A DNA stretch of 64,000 nucleotides, from positions 3,100,001 to 3,164,000 of the forward strand of contig NZ_CP011409.1 of assembly GCF_001267925.1 (NCBI RefSeq), given 5' to 3'. The notes below the pieces were generated by a model. That model had not been told where the DNA came from, made no database searches, and saw nothing but the letters and a program-made list of their open reading frames with translations. A program made the position numbers and the translations under genes. Positions 17,675 through 27,103 of the stretch are shown one piece after another. Within the stretch, counting starts at the first letter, position 1. Every line of letters begins with the position of its first letter. The DNA comes from Herbaspirillum hiltneri N3. Its GTDB lineage: Bacteria; Pseudomonadota; Gammaproteobacteria; Burkholderiales; Burkholderiaceae_D.

Positions 17675-17923
17675 CTAACCGTGCAGCCTGAGCCCGGTGG
17701 CGGTCAGGGTCGCGTTGCCGGTGCCGTCATCGTTGACCACCACGGTCGCAATCCCCGCCTCTTCCAGCGCCGTCAAAAACCTGCGCAATGTGCTCATGCG
17801 CAGTTCAGTGCGCTTGGACAGGCGCGCCAGCGACAGCGGCGCGCCGCTGCGCTGGTGCTCCTGGTACAACTCGTCCAGGATGCGCACCAGCTCGGGCGGC
17901 AAGGCTTCCGGATCTTCGTTCAT
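17675..17923 (-). CDS. Small winged-helix protein linked to the FdhF-like oxidoreductase
   Basis: An 82-residue protein from ATG 17923 (MNEDPEALPPELVRILDELYQEH). The sequence SLARLSKRTELRMSTLRRFLTALEEAGI looks like a helix-turn-helix followed by a beta wing (VVVNDDGTGNATLTATGLRL). It starts 8 bases after the stop of the molybdoenzyme gene, so both are cotranscribed. It could be a local regulator or an accessory factor. I assign no specific family. Confidence 0.7.
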   Translation of the reverse strand: MNEDPEALPPELVRILDELYQEHQRSGAPLSLARLSKRTELRMSTLRRFLTALEEAGIATVVVNDDGTGNATLTATGLRLHG

Positions 17924-17931
17924 GAGCTTGT

Positions 17932-20268
17932 CTACGCGACCTTGGCGTGTTGCACGGCGGCGCGATGCAGCAGCACCGGAATCGACTTCGACGTCGGCGT
18001 GCGCGCCTTGTCTGCGAAGCTCTCCAGCGGCACCAGCGGATTGGTTTCCGGATAGTAGCTGCCCAGGCAACCGCGCGGGATGTCGTACTCGACCAGCAGG
18101 AAACCGTCGGCGCGACGCTCGATGCCGTCGTCCCAGACGCTGACCACGTCAACCCATTCGCCATCCTTCAGACCCAGCATCTCCAGATCCTGCTTGTTGA
18201 TGAAGATCACGCGACGCTGGCCGAACACGCCGCGATAACGGTCGTCCATGCCATAGATGGTGGTGTTGTACTGATCGTGCGAGCGCGTGGTCATCAGCGT
18301 CATCAGCTTGTCGCCGTGGATCTTGCGCGCGCGATGGATAGGCGTATCCAGCGGAATCGCATGCACCACGAAATTGGCTTTGCCGGTATCGGTCTTCCAC
18401 ACGCGTTCGCGTGAAGCGACGCCGAGATGGAAACCGCCCGGATTGGTGATGCGCTGGTTGTAGTCCTTGAAGGAATCGTAGACTTTCTCGATGGCGTCGC
18501 GGATGCGCGAATAATCTTCAGCGTACCACAGCCACTCGATCTTCTTGCCGTTGTTGCGATGCTTCATGGTGGCTTCGGCGATGTGCGCGACGATCGCGGT
18601 TTCCGACATGCACAGCTCCGAGGCCGGCTTGTTGATCCCGTAGGAGACGTGCACCATGCTCATCGAGTCTTCCACCGTCACGCCTTGCGCACCACCGGCC
18701 TGCCGGTCGATCTCGGTACGGCCCAGCGTCGGCAGGATCAGTGCGTCCTTGCCGTGCACCAGATGGCTGCGGTTGAGCTTGGTGGTGATATGCACCGTCA
18801 GGTTGCACGAGCGCATTGCGTCGAAGGTGCGCGGCGTATCGGGCGTGGCCATGGCGAAGTTGCCGCCGAGCCCGATGAAGACCTTGGTGCGGCCTTCCAG
18901 CATCGCCATCACCGAACCCACGGTGTCGTTGCCGTGGTGGCGCGGCGCCTTGAATTCGAACACCTGCTCCAGCCGATCGAGGAACGCGTCGGTCGGCTTC
19001 TCATCAATGCCGACGGTGCGGTCGCCCTGCACGTTGGAGTGACCGCGCACCGGGCACAGGCCGGCGCCGGGACGGCCGATATTCCCGCGCAACATCATCA
19101 TGTTGGACAACAGCTGGATGGTGCCGACGGCATGCTTGTGCTGGGTCAGGCCCATGCCCCAGGTGGCGATCACGGCCTTGCCGCGCACGTAGACCTGGGT
19201 CAGTTTTTCGATGTCTGCACGCGAGACGCCGGACTCGCCGATGATGTCTTCCCAGTTCTGGGCGCGCGCATCGGCGGCGAATTCCTCGAAGCCGGAAGTG
19301 TGCTCGGCGATGAACTGCACGTCCAGCACGCGCTCGGCGCCTGCCGCCACGGCTTCGTCGTCGAGCTCGATGGTGCGCTTGATGACGCCTTTGATCAGCG
19401 CCAGGTCGCCGCCCAGGGTCGGATGGATGAACATCGAACTGATCTGGGTGCTGCCCATGGTCAGCATTTCCATCTTGCTTTGCGGATCGGCGAAGCGCTC
19501 CAGGCCGCGCTCCTTGAGCGGATTGATGGCGACGATGGTGGCGCCGCGCTTGGATGCATGGCGCAACTCGCCCATCATGCGCGGATGATTGGTGGCGGGA
19601 TTCTGGCCGAACAGGAACAAGGTGTCGCACAGGTCGAAGTCGTCCAGCAGCACGGTGCCCTTGCCGACGCCGACCGTGCCCGGCAAGCCGACGCTGGTCG
19701 GCTCGTGGCACATGTTGGAGCAATCGGGGAAGTTGTTGGTGCCGTATTGACGAACAAACAACTGGAACAGGAACGCCGCCTCGTTGCTGGCGCGCCCGGA
19801 CACGTAAAAGTCGGCCATGTCGGGATCGGGCAACGCATTGAGATGCCGGGCGATCAGCTCGAAAGCCTGGGGCCAGGCGATCGGCACGTACTTGTCGCTG
19901 ACGGCGTCGTAGACCATCGGCGCGGTCAGGCGGCCATGATCTTCGAGTTCGTAGTCCGACTGCTGCATCAGCTCGGCGACGGTATGGCGCGCAAAGAAAT
20001 CGTTGGTGACGCGTTTCTTGGTAGCCTCGGCCGCCACCGCCTTGACGCCGTTTTCGCAGAACTCGAAGGTCGAAGTATGCTCGCGGTCGGGCCAGGCACA
20101 GCCGGGGCAATCGAAACCGTCTGGTTGGTTTTGCGACAACAAAGTGCGCAGGCCCTTGCCGTCGGCGACATGTTCCTTGACCAGGTTGAGCGCGACGTAC
20201 TTCAGCGCGCCCCACCCGCCTGCGGGATTGTTATAGGTTTCGATCTTCGCTTTGCCAGCCTTGGCCAT
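17932..20268 (-). CDS. FdhF/YdeP-family molybdopterin oxidoreductase
   Basis: A 778-residue molybdopterin guanine dinucleotide enzyme of the YdeP branch, cytoplasmic because there is no Tat signal. The N-terminus has C54-P-G-C57-A-W-P-D, part of the reduced cluster site of this family. Further motifs are NNFPDCSNMCHEPTSVGLP, GQNPATNHPRMMGEL and RGNIGRPGAGLCPVRGHSNVQGD. The C-terminal molybdopterin-binding domain contains RSHDQYNTTIYGMDDRYRG. The substrate is unknown; a formate dehydrogenase role is often annotated but unproven. It forms an operon with a small winged-helix gene. Confidence 0.88.
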   Translation of the reverse strand: MAKAGKAKIETYNNPAGGWGALKYVALNLVKEHVADGKGLRTLLSQNQPDGFDCPGCAWPDREHTSTFEFCENGVKAVAAEATKKRVTNDFFARHTVAELMQQSDYELEDHGRLTAPMVYDAVSDKYVPIAWPQAFELIARHLNALPDPDMADFYVSGRASNEAAFLFQLFVRQYGTNNFPDCSNMCHEPTSVGLPGTVGVGKGTVLLDDFDLCDTLFLFGQNPATNHPRMMGELRHASKRGATIVAINPLKERGLERFADPQSKMEMLTMGSTQISSMFIHPTLGGDLALIKGVIKRTIELDDEAVAAGAERVLDVQFIAEHTSGFEEFAADARAQNWEDIIGESGVSRADIEKLTQVYVRGKAVIATWGMGLTQHKHAVGTIQLLSNMMMLRGNIGRPGAGLCPVRGHSNVQGDRTVGIDEKPTDAFLDRLEQVFEFKAPRHHGNDTVGSVMAMLEGRTKVFIGLGGNFAMATPDTPRTFDAMRSCNLTVHITTKLNRSHLVHGKDALILPTLGRTEIDRQAGGAQGVTVEDSMSMVHVSYGINKPASELCMSETAIVAHIAEATMKHRNNGKKIEWLWYAEDYSRIRDAIEKVYDSFKDYNQRITNPGGFHLGVASRERVWKTDTGKANFVVHAIPLDTPIHRARKIHGDKLMTLMTTRSHDQYNTTIYGMDDRYRGVFGQRRVIFINKQDLEMLGLKDGEWVDVVSVWDDGIERRADGFLLVEYDIPRGCLGSYYPETNPLVPLESFADKARTPTSKSIPVLLHRAAVQHAKVA

Positions 20269-20391
20269 GTGTGCTCCACCAATACAATTTCAGATGGTGA
20301 CCAGTTTAAGGCAGCGTGATCGGAACGGCGTACACAGTACGCCCCGATAAAAAAGAGTACAGCGAAGAGCTCCGTGAAGAGCCCCCTCCTC

Positions 20392-21395
20392 CTACAGCAG
20401 CACGTCTTCGCGCAGGCAGGCGCGCCAACGGCCCGGCGCGACTTCCTTCAACTGCGGCACCGTCGCCGCGCACAGTTCCAGTGCGTAAGGACAACGCGTG
20501 CGGAACACGCACCCCGACGGCGGATTGGCCGGGCTGGGCAAATCGCCTTGCAGAGGCTTGCGCAGCAGGGCCTGCTCGCGGGCGTCCGACTCCGGCTTCG
20601 GCGAAGCTGCCAGCAAGGCTTGCGAATACGGATGCAGGGGCCGCTCGAACAGGGCCGCCGCCGGGGCGATTTCCATCACTTTGCCGAGATACAGCACCAC
20701 TACGCGGTCGCAGATGTATTCCACCACGTCAAGGTCATGCGAAATGAACAGCATCGCCAGGTTGAAACGCTGACGCAAGTCCTGCAGCAGGTTGATCACC
20801 TGTGCCTGGATCGACACATCCAGCGCCGACACCGGCTCGTCGGCGACGATGAAACGCGGCTCCACCGCCAGTGCACGCGCGATGCCGATGCGCTGGCGCT
20901 GCCCGCCGGAAAACTCATGCGGATAGCGCGCGCCATGCTCGGCGCGCAGGCCGACCAGTTGCAGCAGTTCGGCGATGCGGGCCCCACGCGCCGCACCGCG
21001 ATGCAGGCCGTGGGTATCGAGCGCCTCGCCGATGATGTCGCGCACGCGCTGGCGCGGATTCAGGCTGGCGTAGGGATCCTGGAAAATGATCTGCATCTCG
21101 CGCCGCAGCGCGCGCATGCGTGCAGGGGAAAGCGTGGATATCTCCTCACCCTGATAACGGATTTCGCCGCCGCTGCTTTCCATCAGGCGCAGCAAGGTGC
21201 GGCCGACCGTGCTCTTGCCGGAGCCGGATTCGCCGACCAGGCCGAGCACCTCGCCCGGGGCGATGGTGAAGCTGACGTCGTCGACCGCGCGAATCGGCGC
21301 ATCCTTTTGCTTGCCGTTGAAATACTTCTTCAGATTGCGCACCTCGACCAGAGGTGTAGCGATGGCGTTGTTTGTGGCGGTGCTTGTGGCGTTGT

Positions 21396-21399
<4 letters not shown>
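20392..21399 (-). CDS. Dipeptide/oligopeptide ABC transporter ATP-binding protein (DppF-like)
   Basis: About 335 residues from ATG 21399 (MNNATSTATNN). Walker A is GESGSGKST, the signature is [15 protein letters not shown], Walker B is FIVADEPVSALD and the H-loop is ISHDLDVV. The C-terminal oligopeptide extension contains CVFRTRCPYALELC, whose cysteines often hold a cluster. It is the last of five genes and overlaps the DppD-like gene by 4 bases. It powers peptide uptake together with the paired ATPase. Confidence 0.9.
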
Positions 21400-22424
<1,025 letters not shown>

Positions 22425-22437
22425 GATCAGCTACCTC

Positions 22438-23271
22438 TCAAAGACTCTTGCGCAGACGCGGGTCGAGCATGTCGCGCAAGCCGTCGCCCACCATTTGCAG
22501 CGACAGCGCCGACAAGACAATGGCAATGCCGGGAAATACCACGAGCCAGATCGCCTGTTCGGCGTACGCCTGGCCGGATGAAATCATCGTGCCCCAGGTC
22601 GGCAGTTCGGGCGGTACGCCGACGCCGAGGAAGGACAAGCCGGCTTCCGCCAGGATCGCGTAGGCAAAAATGAACGTCCCCTGCACCAGGATCGGCGACA
22701 GGATGTTGCCCAGCACATGGAAAAACACGATGCGTGTAGTCGACACGCCGAGGGCGCGCGCTGCTTCCACGAACAGCAGCTCGCGCACCACCAGCGTCGA
22801 GGCCCGCACGATGCGCGCTACCCGCGGCGTATAGACGATCGCCAGCGCCAGCACCACGTTGATCAGCGACGAACCGAGGATCGCCACCAGCGCAATCGCC
22901 AGCAGGATGTCGGGAAACGACATCATGGCGTCGACCACGCGCATGATCGGCGCATCCAAGCGCTTGAAGAAACCGGCGCACAGGCCCATCAGCACGCCCG
23001 CTGCCAGCGCCACCACCACCACCAGCGCACCGATGGTCAGCGAATAGCGGCCGCCGGTCAGCACGCGCGTGAAGATGTCGCGGCCGAACTCGTCGGTGCC
23101 GAACCAGTGCGCGCCGGACGGTGCCTGCAGGCGCGCCATGATGTCCAGCGCGGACGGATCGTAAGGAGAAGTCAGCGGCACGATGATCGCCAGCAAGGTC
23201 AGCGCCACCAAGGTGAACACGCCGAACATGACCAGCTTGCGCCGCATGAATTTGGAAAGGAAAGCAAACAT
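22438..23271 (-). CDS. Dipeptide/oligopeptide ABC transporter permease (DppC-like)
   Basis: A 277-residue inner-membrane permease of the DppC/OppC type. An N-terminal helix is followed by the extracytoplasmic motif HWFGTDEFGRDIFTRVLTGGRYSL, which defines the family, and then the EAA loop near EAARALGVSTTRIVFFHVLGN. It pairs with the DppB-like permease encoded immediately upstream. Confidence 0.9.
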   Translation of the reverse strand: MFAFLSKFMRRKLVMFGVFTLVALTLLAIIVPLTSPYDPSALDIMARLQAPSGAHWFGTDEFGRDIFTRVLTGGRYSLTIGALVVVVALAAGVLMGLCAGFFKRLDAPIMRVVDAMMSFPDILLAIALVAILGSSLINVVLALAIVYTPRVARIVRASTLVVRELLFVEAARALGVSTTRIVFFHVLGNILSPILVQGTFIFAYAILAEAGLSFLGVGVPPELPTWGTMISSGQAYAEQAIWLVVFPGIAIVLSALSLQMVGDGLRDMLDPRLRKSL

Positions 23272-23292
23272 GGGAAGTTGGGTTCCGAGGAA

Positions 23293-24234
23293 TTAATAAC
23301 GCACGCGCGGATCGATCAGCGTGTACAGCAAATCGATGGCCAGGTTGATCAGCACGTAGATCACGGCAATCGCCAGCAAGGCGCCCTGGATCACCGGATA
23401 GTCGCGCCGCTGCACCGCCGACACCACCAGGTTGCCCACGCCCGGCAAACCGAACACGGTCTCGGTCACCACCGCACCGCCGATCATCAGCGCCGCCGTC
23501 AGGCCGATCACGGTGACTACCGGAATGAGCGCATTGCGCAAGGCATGGCGCAGGATCACGCGGCGCTCGTTAAGGCCCTTGGCGCGCGCCGTGCGCACGT
23601 AGTCATCCGACAGCACGTCGAGCATCGAGGCGCGGGTGAAACGAATGATCAGCGCCGAGTTGAGCACGCCCAGGACCACCGCCGGCAACAGCAGGTGATG
23701 CAGGCGATCCAGCAATGGGGCGCCCGGGTCGCCGTAGCCGGCCACCGGGAACCAGCCCATCTTGACGGCAAATATCTGCATCAGGATCAGGCCGAACCAG
23801 AAGCTCGGAATGCTGGCGCCCAGCATCGCGACGCCGGTGAAAATCTGATCGACTGCGCGGCCGCGCCACACCGCCGAGACGATGCCGCACGGGATGCCGA
23901 TCAGGCAGGCCAGCGCCACCGAAAAAATGGTCAGGAAGAAAGTCGGTTCGGTGCGTGACGCCAGCGCTTCGGTGACGGGCATCTGCAAGAAAATCGATTG
24001 GCCGAGATTGCCCTGCGCCAGCTCCTTGAGCCAGAAGCCGAACTGCACGAGCAAGGGCTGATCGAGCCCGTACTGCGCACGCAGTTTGGCGATATCGGCC
24101 GCCGTGGCCTGGTCGCCCAGCATGATTGCAGCCGGATCGCCCGGCGCCAGGCGCGTGATGAAGAACACCAGCACGGCGACGATCAGCATGACGATCACCA
24201 TGCCGGTGAAGCGTCCTGACAGGTAACGTAACAT
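23293..24234 (-). CDS. Dipeptide/oligopeptide ABC transporter permease (DppB-like)
   Basis: About 313 residues from ATG 24234 (MLRYLSGRFTGMVIVMLIVAV). The N-terminal part has FFITRLAPGDPAA, typical of DppB/OppB, followed by LGLDQPLLVQF-like features (YGLDQPLLVQFGFWL) and the EAA-type loop TARAKGLNERRVILRHALRNALIPV. An upstream start at 24276 would add 14 residues and is less like the family. The gene is separated from the binding-protein gene by a strong stem-loop. Confidence 0.9.
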   Translation of the reverse strand: MLRYLSGRFTGMVIVMLIVAVLVFFITRLAPGDPAAIMLGDQATAADIAKLRAQYGLDQPLLVQFGFWLKELAQGNLGQSIFLQMPVTEALASRTEPTFFLTIFSVALACLIGIPCGIVSAVWRGRAVDQIFTGVAMLGASIPSFWFGLILMQIFAVKMGWFPVAGYGDPGAPLLDRLHHLLLPAVVLGVLNSALIIRFTRASMLDVLSDDYVRTARAKGLNERRVILRHALRNALIPVVTVIGLTAALMIGGAVVTETVFGLPGVGNLVVSAVQRRDYPVIQGALLAIAVIYVLINLAIDLLYTLIDPRVRY

Positions 24235-24337
24235 AAACGTGAAATCCGTTAAGGAAAGAAGGATGCAGCCGGCCAAGCGGCTTCATCGAGGATGAAAACC
24301 GCTTGCCTCTGCAGTACAAAAAACACGACATTGCCGC

Positions 24338-24367
24338 TGGGCGTTCTACCGGCGGGCAGAACGCCCA
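24338..24367 (-). promoter_or_regulatory. Intercistronic stem-loop after the peptide-binding protein gene
   Basis: Ten perfect base pairs (TGGGCGTTCT / AGAACGCCCA) with a ten-base loop, between the stop of the binding-protein gene and the start of the DppB-like gene. No T run follows, so it is more likely a processing or stabilising hairpin than a full terminator. Confidence 0.65.
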
Positions 24368-24382
24368 ACTTCATCGCAATGA

Positions 24383-25957
24383 TCAGTCAGCCAGCTTGGT
24401 ATTCCAGAAATACGGCCATGGCATCGGCACATAGCCCTGCAGCTTGGCGGATCGAGCGGTCAGGCTGTTGAAGCTGCCCAGGCGAATGTAAGGCACTTCG
24501 TCGTAGACCACGCTCTGCACCTTGCCCCACAGTGCGCCGCGATGGGCCGGGTCCATTTCGTGCGAGAACACCGTGACCGAAACGTCCTTGCCGGCGCTCT
24601 TCCAGCCGCCCGGTGCGCCATCGCTCAACTGCGGCGGCGACAAGGTCGGTTCTGGCAGGAAGGCCGAATGCGTCATGTAGATGTCCCACAGCGCCGGATC
24701 GTTGCGGCGCTGGATCAGCGTCGCCCAGTCGACCACCTGCATGTCCACCTTGAAACCGGCCAGCTTGAGTTCTTCACCCATGACCAGCGCCATGCGGTAG
24801 TGGAACTCGTACTGCTTGCTGGTCAGGATCTTGACCGGCTCGCCCTTGTACCCGGCCTTGGCAGCCAGGTCGCGCGCCTTGGCGGCGTTGGCCTGGTTAT
24901 AGGCGGCCACCCCGTCCATCGAATAGAACGGCGAGCCCTTCGGGAAGTGATTGCCTTCGACGGAGAAGAACTTCGGATCGCCGAAACCGGCGGTCATGAT
25001 TTCCTTCATGTTGAGCGCAGCCTGGATGGCCTGACGCACGCCCTGCTTTTGCAGCGGGCCGGTCACTGTATTGAGCACCACGTACGGGAACCCGAACGGC
25101 GCGGTGATGACCGGCACGACATTGGACTTGCCTGCAAGACGCGGCGAAGCCTCGGCCGGCAGCAGATCGGCGAACTGGTACTGGCCGGACAGCGAGCCTT
25201 CCACGCGGGTGTTCGGATTCGGCACGGGAATGAAGCGCAGCTCGGACAACAGGGCTTCACGCTTGCCGGCGTAACCGCTGGCCGCTTCCTTGCGTGCGCT
25301 GTAGCCGTCGAAGCGGGTCAGCAATACGTATTGGTCAGGTTTGCGTTCCTTGAACTGGTAAGGACCGGTGCCGATGAAATCCTTGAGCGGATTGACGGCG
25401 GACTCCTTGGGCATGATCGCGGCGAAGCCGGATGGCAGCGCCAGGTGCGCCAGCAGCGGCGCATACGCGTTCTGCATGCTCAGGACGACGGTATAAGGCC
25501 CCTTGGCGTCGAGGCTCTTGATCTCTTTCGATACGGCCTTGCCGCGCGGCGCGATGTCCATCCAGCGCTTGAGCGAAGCGACGACGTCGTCGGACTTCAT
25601 CTCCTTGCCGTTGTGGAACTTGACGCCCTTGCGCAATTCGATGGTGACTGTCTTGCCGTCGGCGCTCACTTTGGGCAGGCTTTCCGCCAGCATCGGCTGG
25701 ATGACCCACTTGGCGTCGAAGGTATACAGCGGTTCATAGACGTGCTGCATGATGGTGGCGACCAGATCGGTGGTCGAGGCCATCGGATCCAGCGTTTGCG
25801 GCTCGGCCACCATCGCCAGGTTGGCGACGCCACCGGGAGCTGCCTGCGCCAGCGGCGATACGCCCGTCGCAACCAACACGGCGGCGCTCACTGCACATTG
25901 AAATAGCAGACGCCTGCCCTTGTTGAACGACGGTAAAAAAGTTCGCACTGTCATCAT
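24383..25957 (-). CDS. Peptide ABC transporter substrate-binding protein (SBP_bac_5)
   Basis: A 524-residue periplasmic binding protein. The signal peptide covers about residues 1-39 (cleavage near AQA-A). The family 5 core has EPQTLDPMASTTDLVATIMQHVYEPLY, LRKGVKFHNGKEMKSDDVVASLKRW and FIGTGPYQF. It is the first gene of the operon and should deliver di-/oligopeptides or a related substrate to the permease. Family membership does not fix the ligand; nickel, glutathione and opine binders share the fold. Confidence 0.9.
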   Translation of the reverse strand: MMTVRTFLPSFNKGRRLLFQCAVSAAVLVATGVSPLAQAAPGGVANLAMVAEPQTLDPMASTTDLVATIMQHVYEPLYTFDAKWVIQPMLAESLPKVSADGKTVTIELRKGVKFHNGKEMKSDDVVASLKRWMDIAPRGKAVSKEIKSLDAKGPYTVVLSMQNAYAPLLAHLALPSGFAAIMPKESAVNPLKDFIGTGPYQFKERKPDQYVLLTRFDGYSARKEAASGYAGKREALLSELRFIPVPNPNTRVEGSLSGQYQFADLLPAEASPRLAGKSNVVPVITAPFGFPYVVLNTVTGPLQKQGVRQAIQAALNMKEIMTAGFGDPKFFSVEGNHFPKGSPFYSMDGVAAYNQANAAKARDLAAKAGYKGEPVKILTSKQYEFHYRMALVMGEELKLAGFKVDMQVVDWATLIQRRNDPALWDIYMTHSAFLPEPTLSPPQLSDGAPGGWKSAGKDVSVTVFSHEMDPAHRGALWGKVQSVVYDEVPYIRLGSFNSLTARSAKLQGYVPMPWPYFWNTKLAD

Positions 25958-26080
25958 CCTCTCCTCGATGCTGCTGGGTTAAAAATCCTGGCTTCGCCAA
26001 CTGTCGCGATACACGCCTTGCGGCGGTCTCAGCGTCCAGCTGTTCATTTCTTATTGGCATTGTTATTTGCTGTGGATTGC

Positions 26081-26109
26081 TTGCTGAAATTTTTTGGTAG
26101 TTTATATCA
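26081..26109 (+). promoter_or_regulatory. Possible promoter of the RNA candidate
   Basis: TTGCTG (-35) and TATATC (-10) are spaced by 17 bases and point rightward into the gene-free stretch. Both hexamers deviate from consensus, so support is modest. Confidence 0.35.
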
Positions 26110-26115
26110 CGATCT

Positions 26116-26436
26116 CTACCGCAGCAATGAGTAAACGAGCATTAAAACAAGCAAACCTCTCTACCCATGCACGATAAGGAGAAAAAGCAAGGACTGTTAT
26201 TAAGTAACATAAATGCTGCACTGCTCCAAAATCGAGCGAGGAAAGTCCGGTCGTCACCAAACCGGGGCAGATTGCGGGCGGCGCGAAACGACGGTTGCAG
26301 GCCGCAAAAATACGGGCGCACGGCTTGCTGAAAGCAAAGGAAATATCGGCCGCAGAACACGGCCGTGAGACGAGATGGTGCAGCTGGAAAATCGTTGAAA
26401 GCCGCGAGAACAACACGGTCCTGCCGATTTTTTCCT
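26116..26436 (+). ncRNA. Candidate structured RNA with an RNase P CR-I-like motif
   Basis: The exact string GAGGAAAGTCCGG at 26238-26250 is the conserved CR-I segment of bacterial RNase P RNA. Downstream are GGAAATATCGGCCGCAGAACA (26338-26358), recalling the CR-II region (GCCACAGAAA), and a GTGAGACGAG string. Self-complementary segments are clear: TTGCGG..CCGCAA, TTGCTGAAAGCAA, and CGGCCG-7 nt-CGGCCG. A weak hairpin followed by TTTTTT at 26426-26431 could terminate it. CR-IV (GGTAAACTCC) and CR-V (ACAGAACCCGGCTTA) are absent, so this is not the normal rnpB. It may be a truncated or derived relative, or an unrelated RNA. Confidence 0.45.
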
Positions 26437-26509
26437 GATTGAAAAAACTACTTTAAAAAGACTTGAAAGAATACTGCGTTGGCAAATTGCCTCACTCCCC
26501 TCATTACCC

Positions 26510-26998
26510 TCACTCTTCCAGCGGCAACGCCAGGGTTTCCTTGATCTCTTCCATCACCACGTAGCTCTTCGACTGCGCCGCGCCCGGCAACTGCAGCAGG
26601 ATATCGCCGAGCAGCTTGCGGTATTCGGCCATGCCGCGGATGCGCGCCTTGATCAGGTAATCGAAGTCGCCCGACACCAGATGGCATTCCTGCACCTCCG
26701 GGATGCGCAGCACTTCGCGGCGGAATTGCTCGAACATGTTGCCCGACTTGTGATTGAGCGTGATCTCGACGAACACCAGCAAGGTCGCACCCAGCGTGGC
26801 CGGATCGATACGCGCGTAGTAGCCGCTGATGACGCCGTCGCGCTCCATGCGCTTGACGCGTTCGATGCAAGGCGTGATCGACAGGCCGACCTGCTCTCCC
26901 AGGTCTTTCATCGAGATGCGGCCGTCCTTTTGCAGGACCGCCAGGATACGGCGGTCCAGCTTGTCGAGGGTGCGTACTGAAAGCTGCTGAGTTCTCAT
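26510..26998 (-). CDS. Lrp/AsnC-family regulator, probably of dadA
   Basis: A 162-residue regulator with an N-terminal winged helix (LDKLDRRILAVLQKDGRISMKDLGEQVGLS) and a C-terminal RAM ligand domain (ECHLVSGDFDYLIKARIRGMAEYR). It is divergent from dadA with a 105-base AT-rich gap, the usual arrangement for the Lrp-type activator of D-amino acid dehydrogenase. It could be a local Lrp orthologue or a specific DadR-type activator. Amino acid effector is expected but not shown. Confidence 0.9.
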   Translation of the reverse strand: MRTQQLSVRTLDKLDRRILAVLQKDGRISMKDLGEQVGLSITPCIERVKRMERDGVISGYYARIDPATLGATLLVFVEITLNHKSGNMFEQFRREVLRIPEVQECHLVSGDFDYLIKARIRGMAEYRKLLGDILLQLPGAAQSKSYVVMEEIKETLALPLEE

Positions 26999-27042
26999 TA
27001 TTTATTCTCGTTTTTTAACATTAATACCAAAACAAATACTGG

Positions 27043-27070
27043 TTGATTGCCAATATCATGGTTTTATATT
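27043..27070 (+). promoter_or_regulatory. Probable dadA promoter
   Basis: TTGATT and TATATT with 16 bases between them, ending about 33 bases before the dadA start codon, in an AT-rich spacer. The fit is moderate. Confidence 0.4.
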
Positions 27071-27103
27071 CTACATACTCACCATCATTTCGGGGAATCC
27101 ATC

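Larger units (their letters stand above)
25958..26509. other. Gene-free interval with a candidate structured RNA
   Basis: About 550 bases without a credible protein gene between the peptide-binding protein and an Lrp gene. The right-hand 330 bases are described separately as an RNA candidate. The left part holds the promoter region of the leftward peptide operon. A short minus-strand reading frame inside it has no family resemblance. Confidence 0.5.

Noticed and set aside
18427..20319. A 630-residue open frame on the plus strand
   Set aside because: It is the antisense shadow of the FdhF/YdeP molybdoenzyme gene, whose motifs are all intact on the minus strand.
26102..26416. A 104-residue minus-strand frame in the peptide-transport/Lrp gap
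   Set aside because: No ribosome-binding site or recognisable features; it lies over the strongly self-complementary RNA candidate, which explains the sequence better.
26116..26436. Calling the RNA candidate a normal rnpB gene
   Set aside because: Only the CR-I and a CR-II-like segment are present. The CR-IV and CR-V segments required for catalysis are absent and the length is too short.
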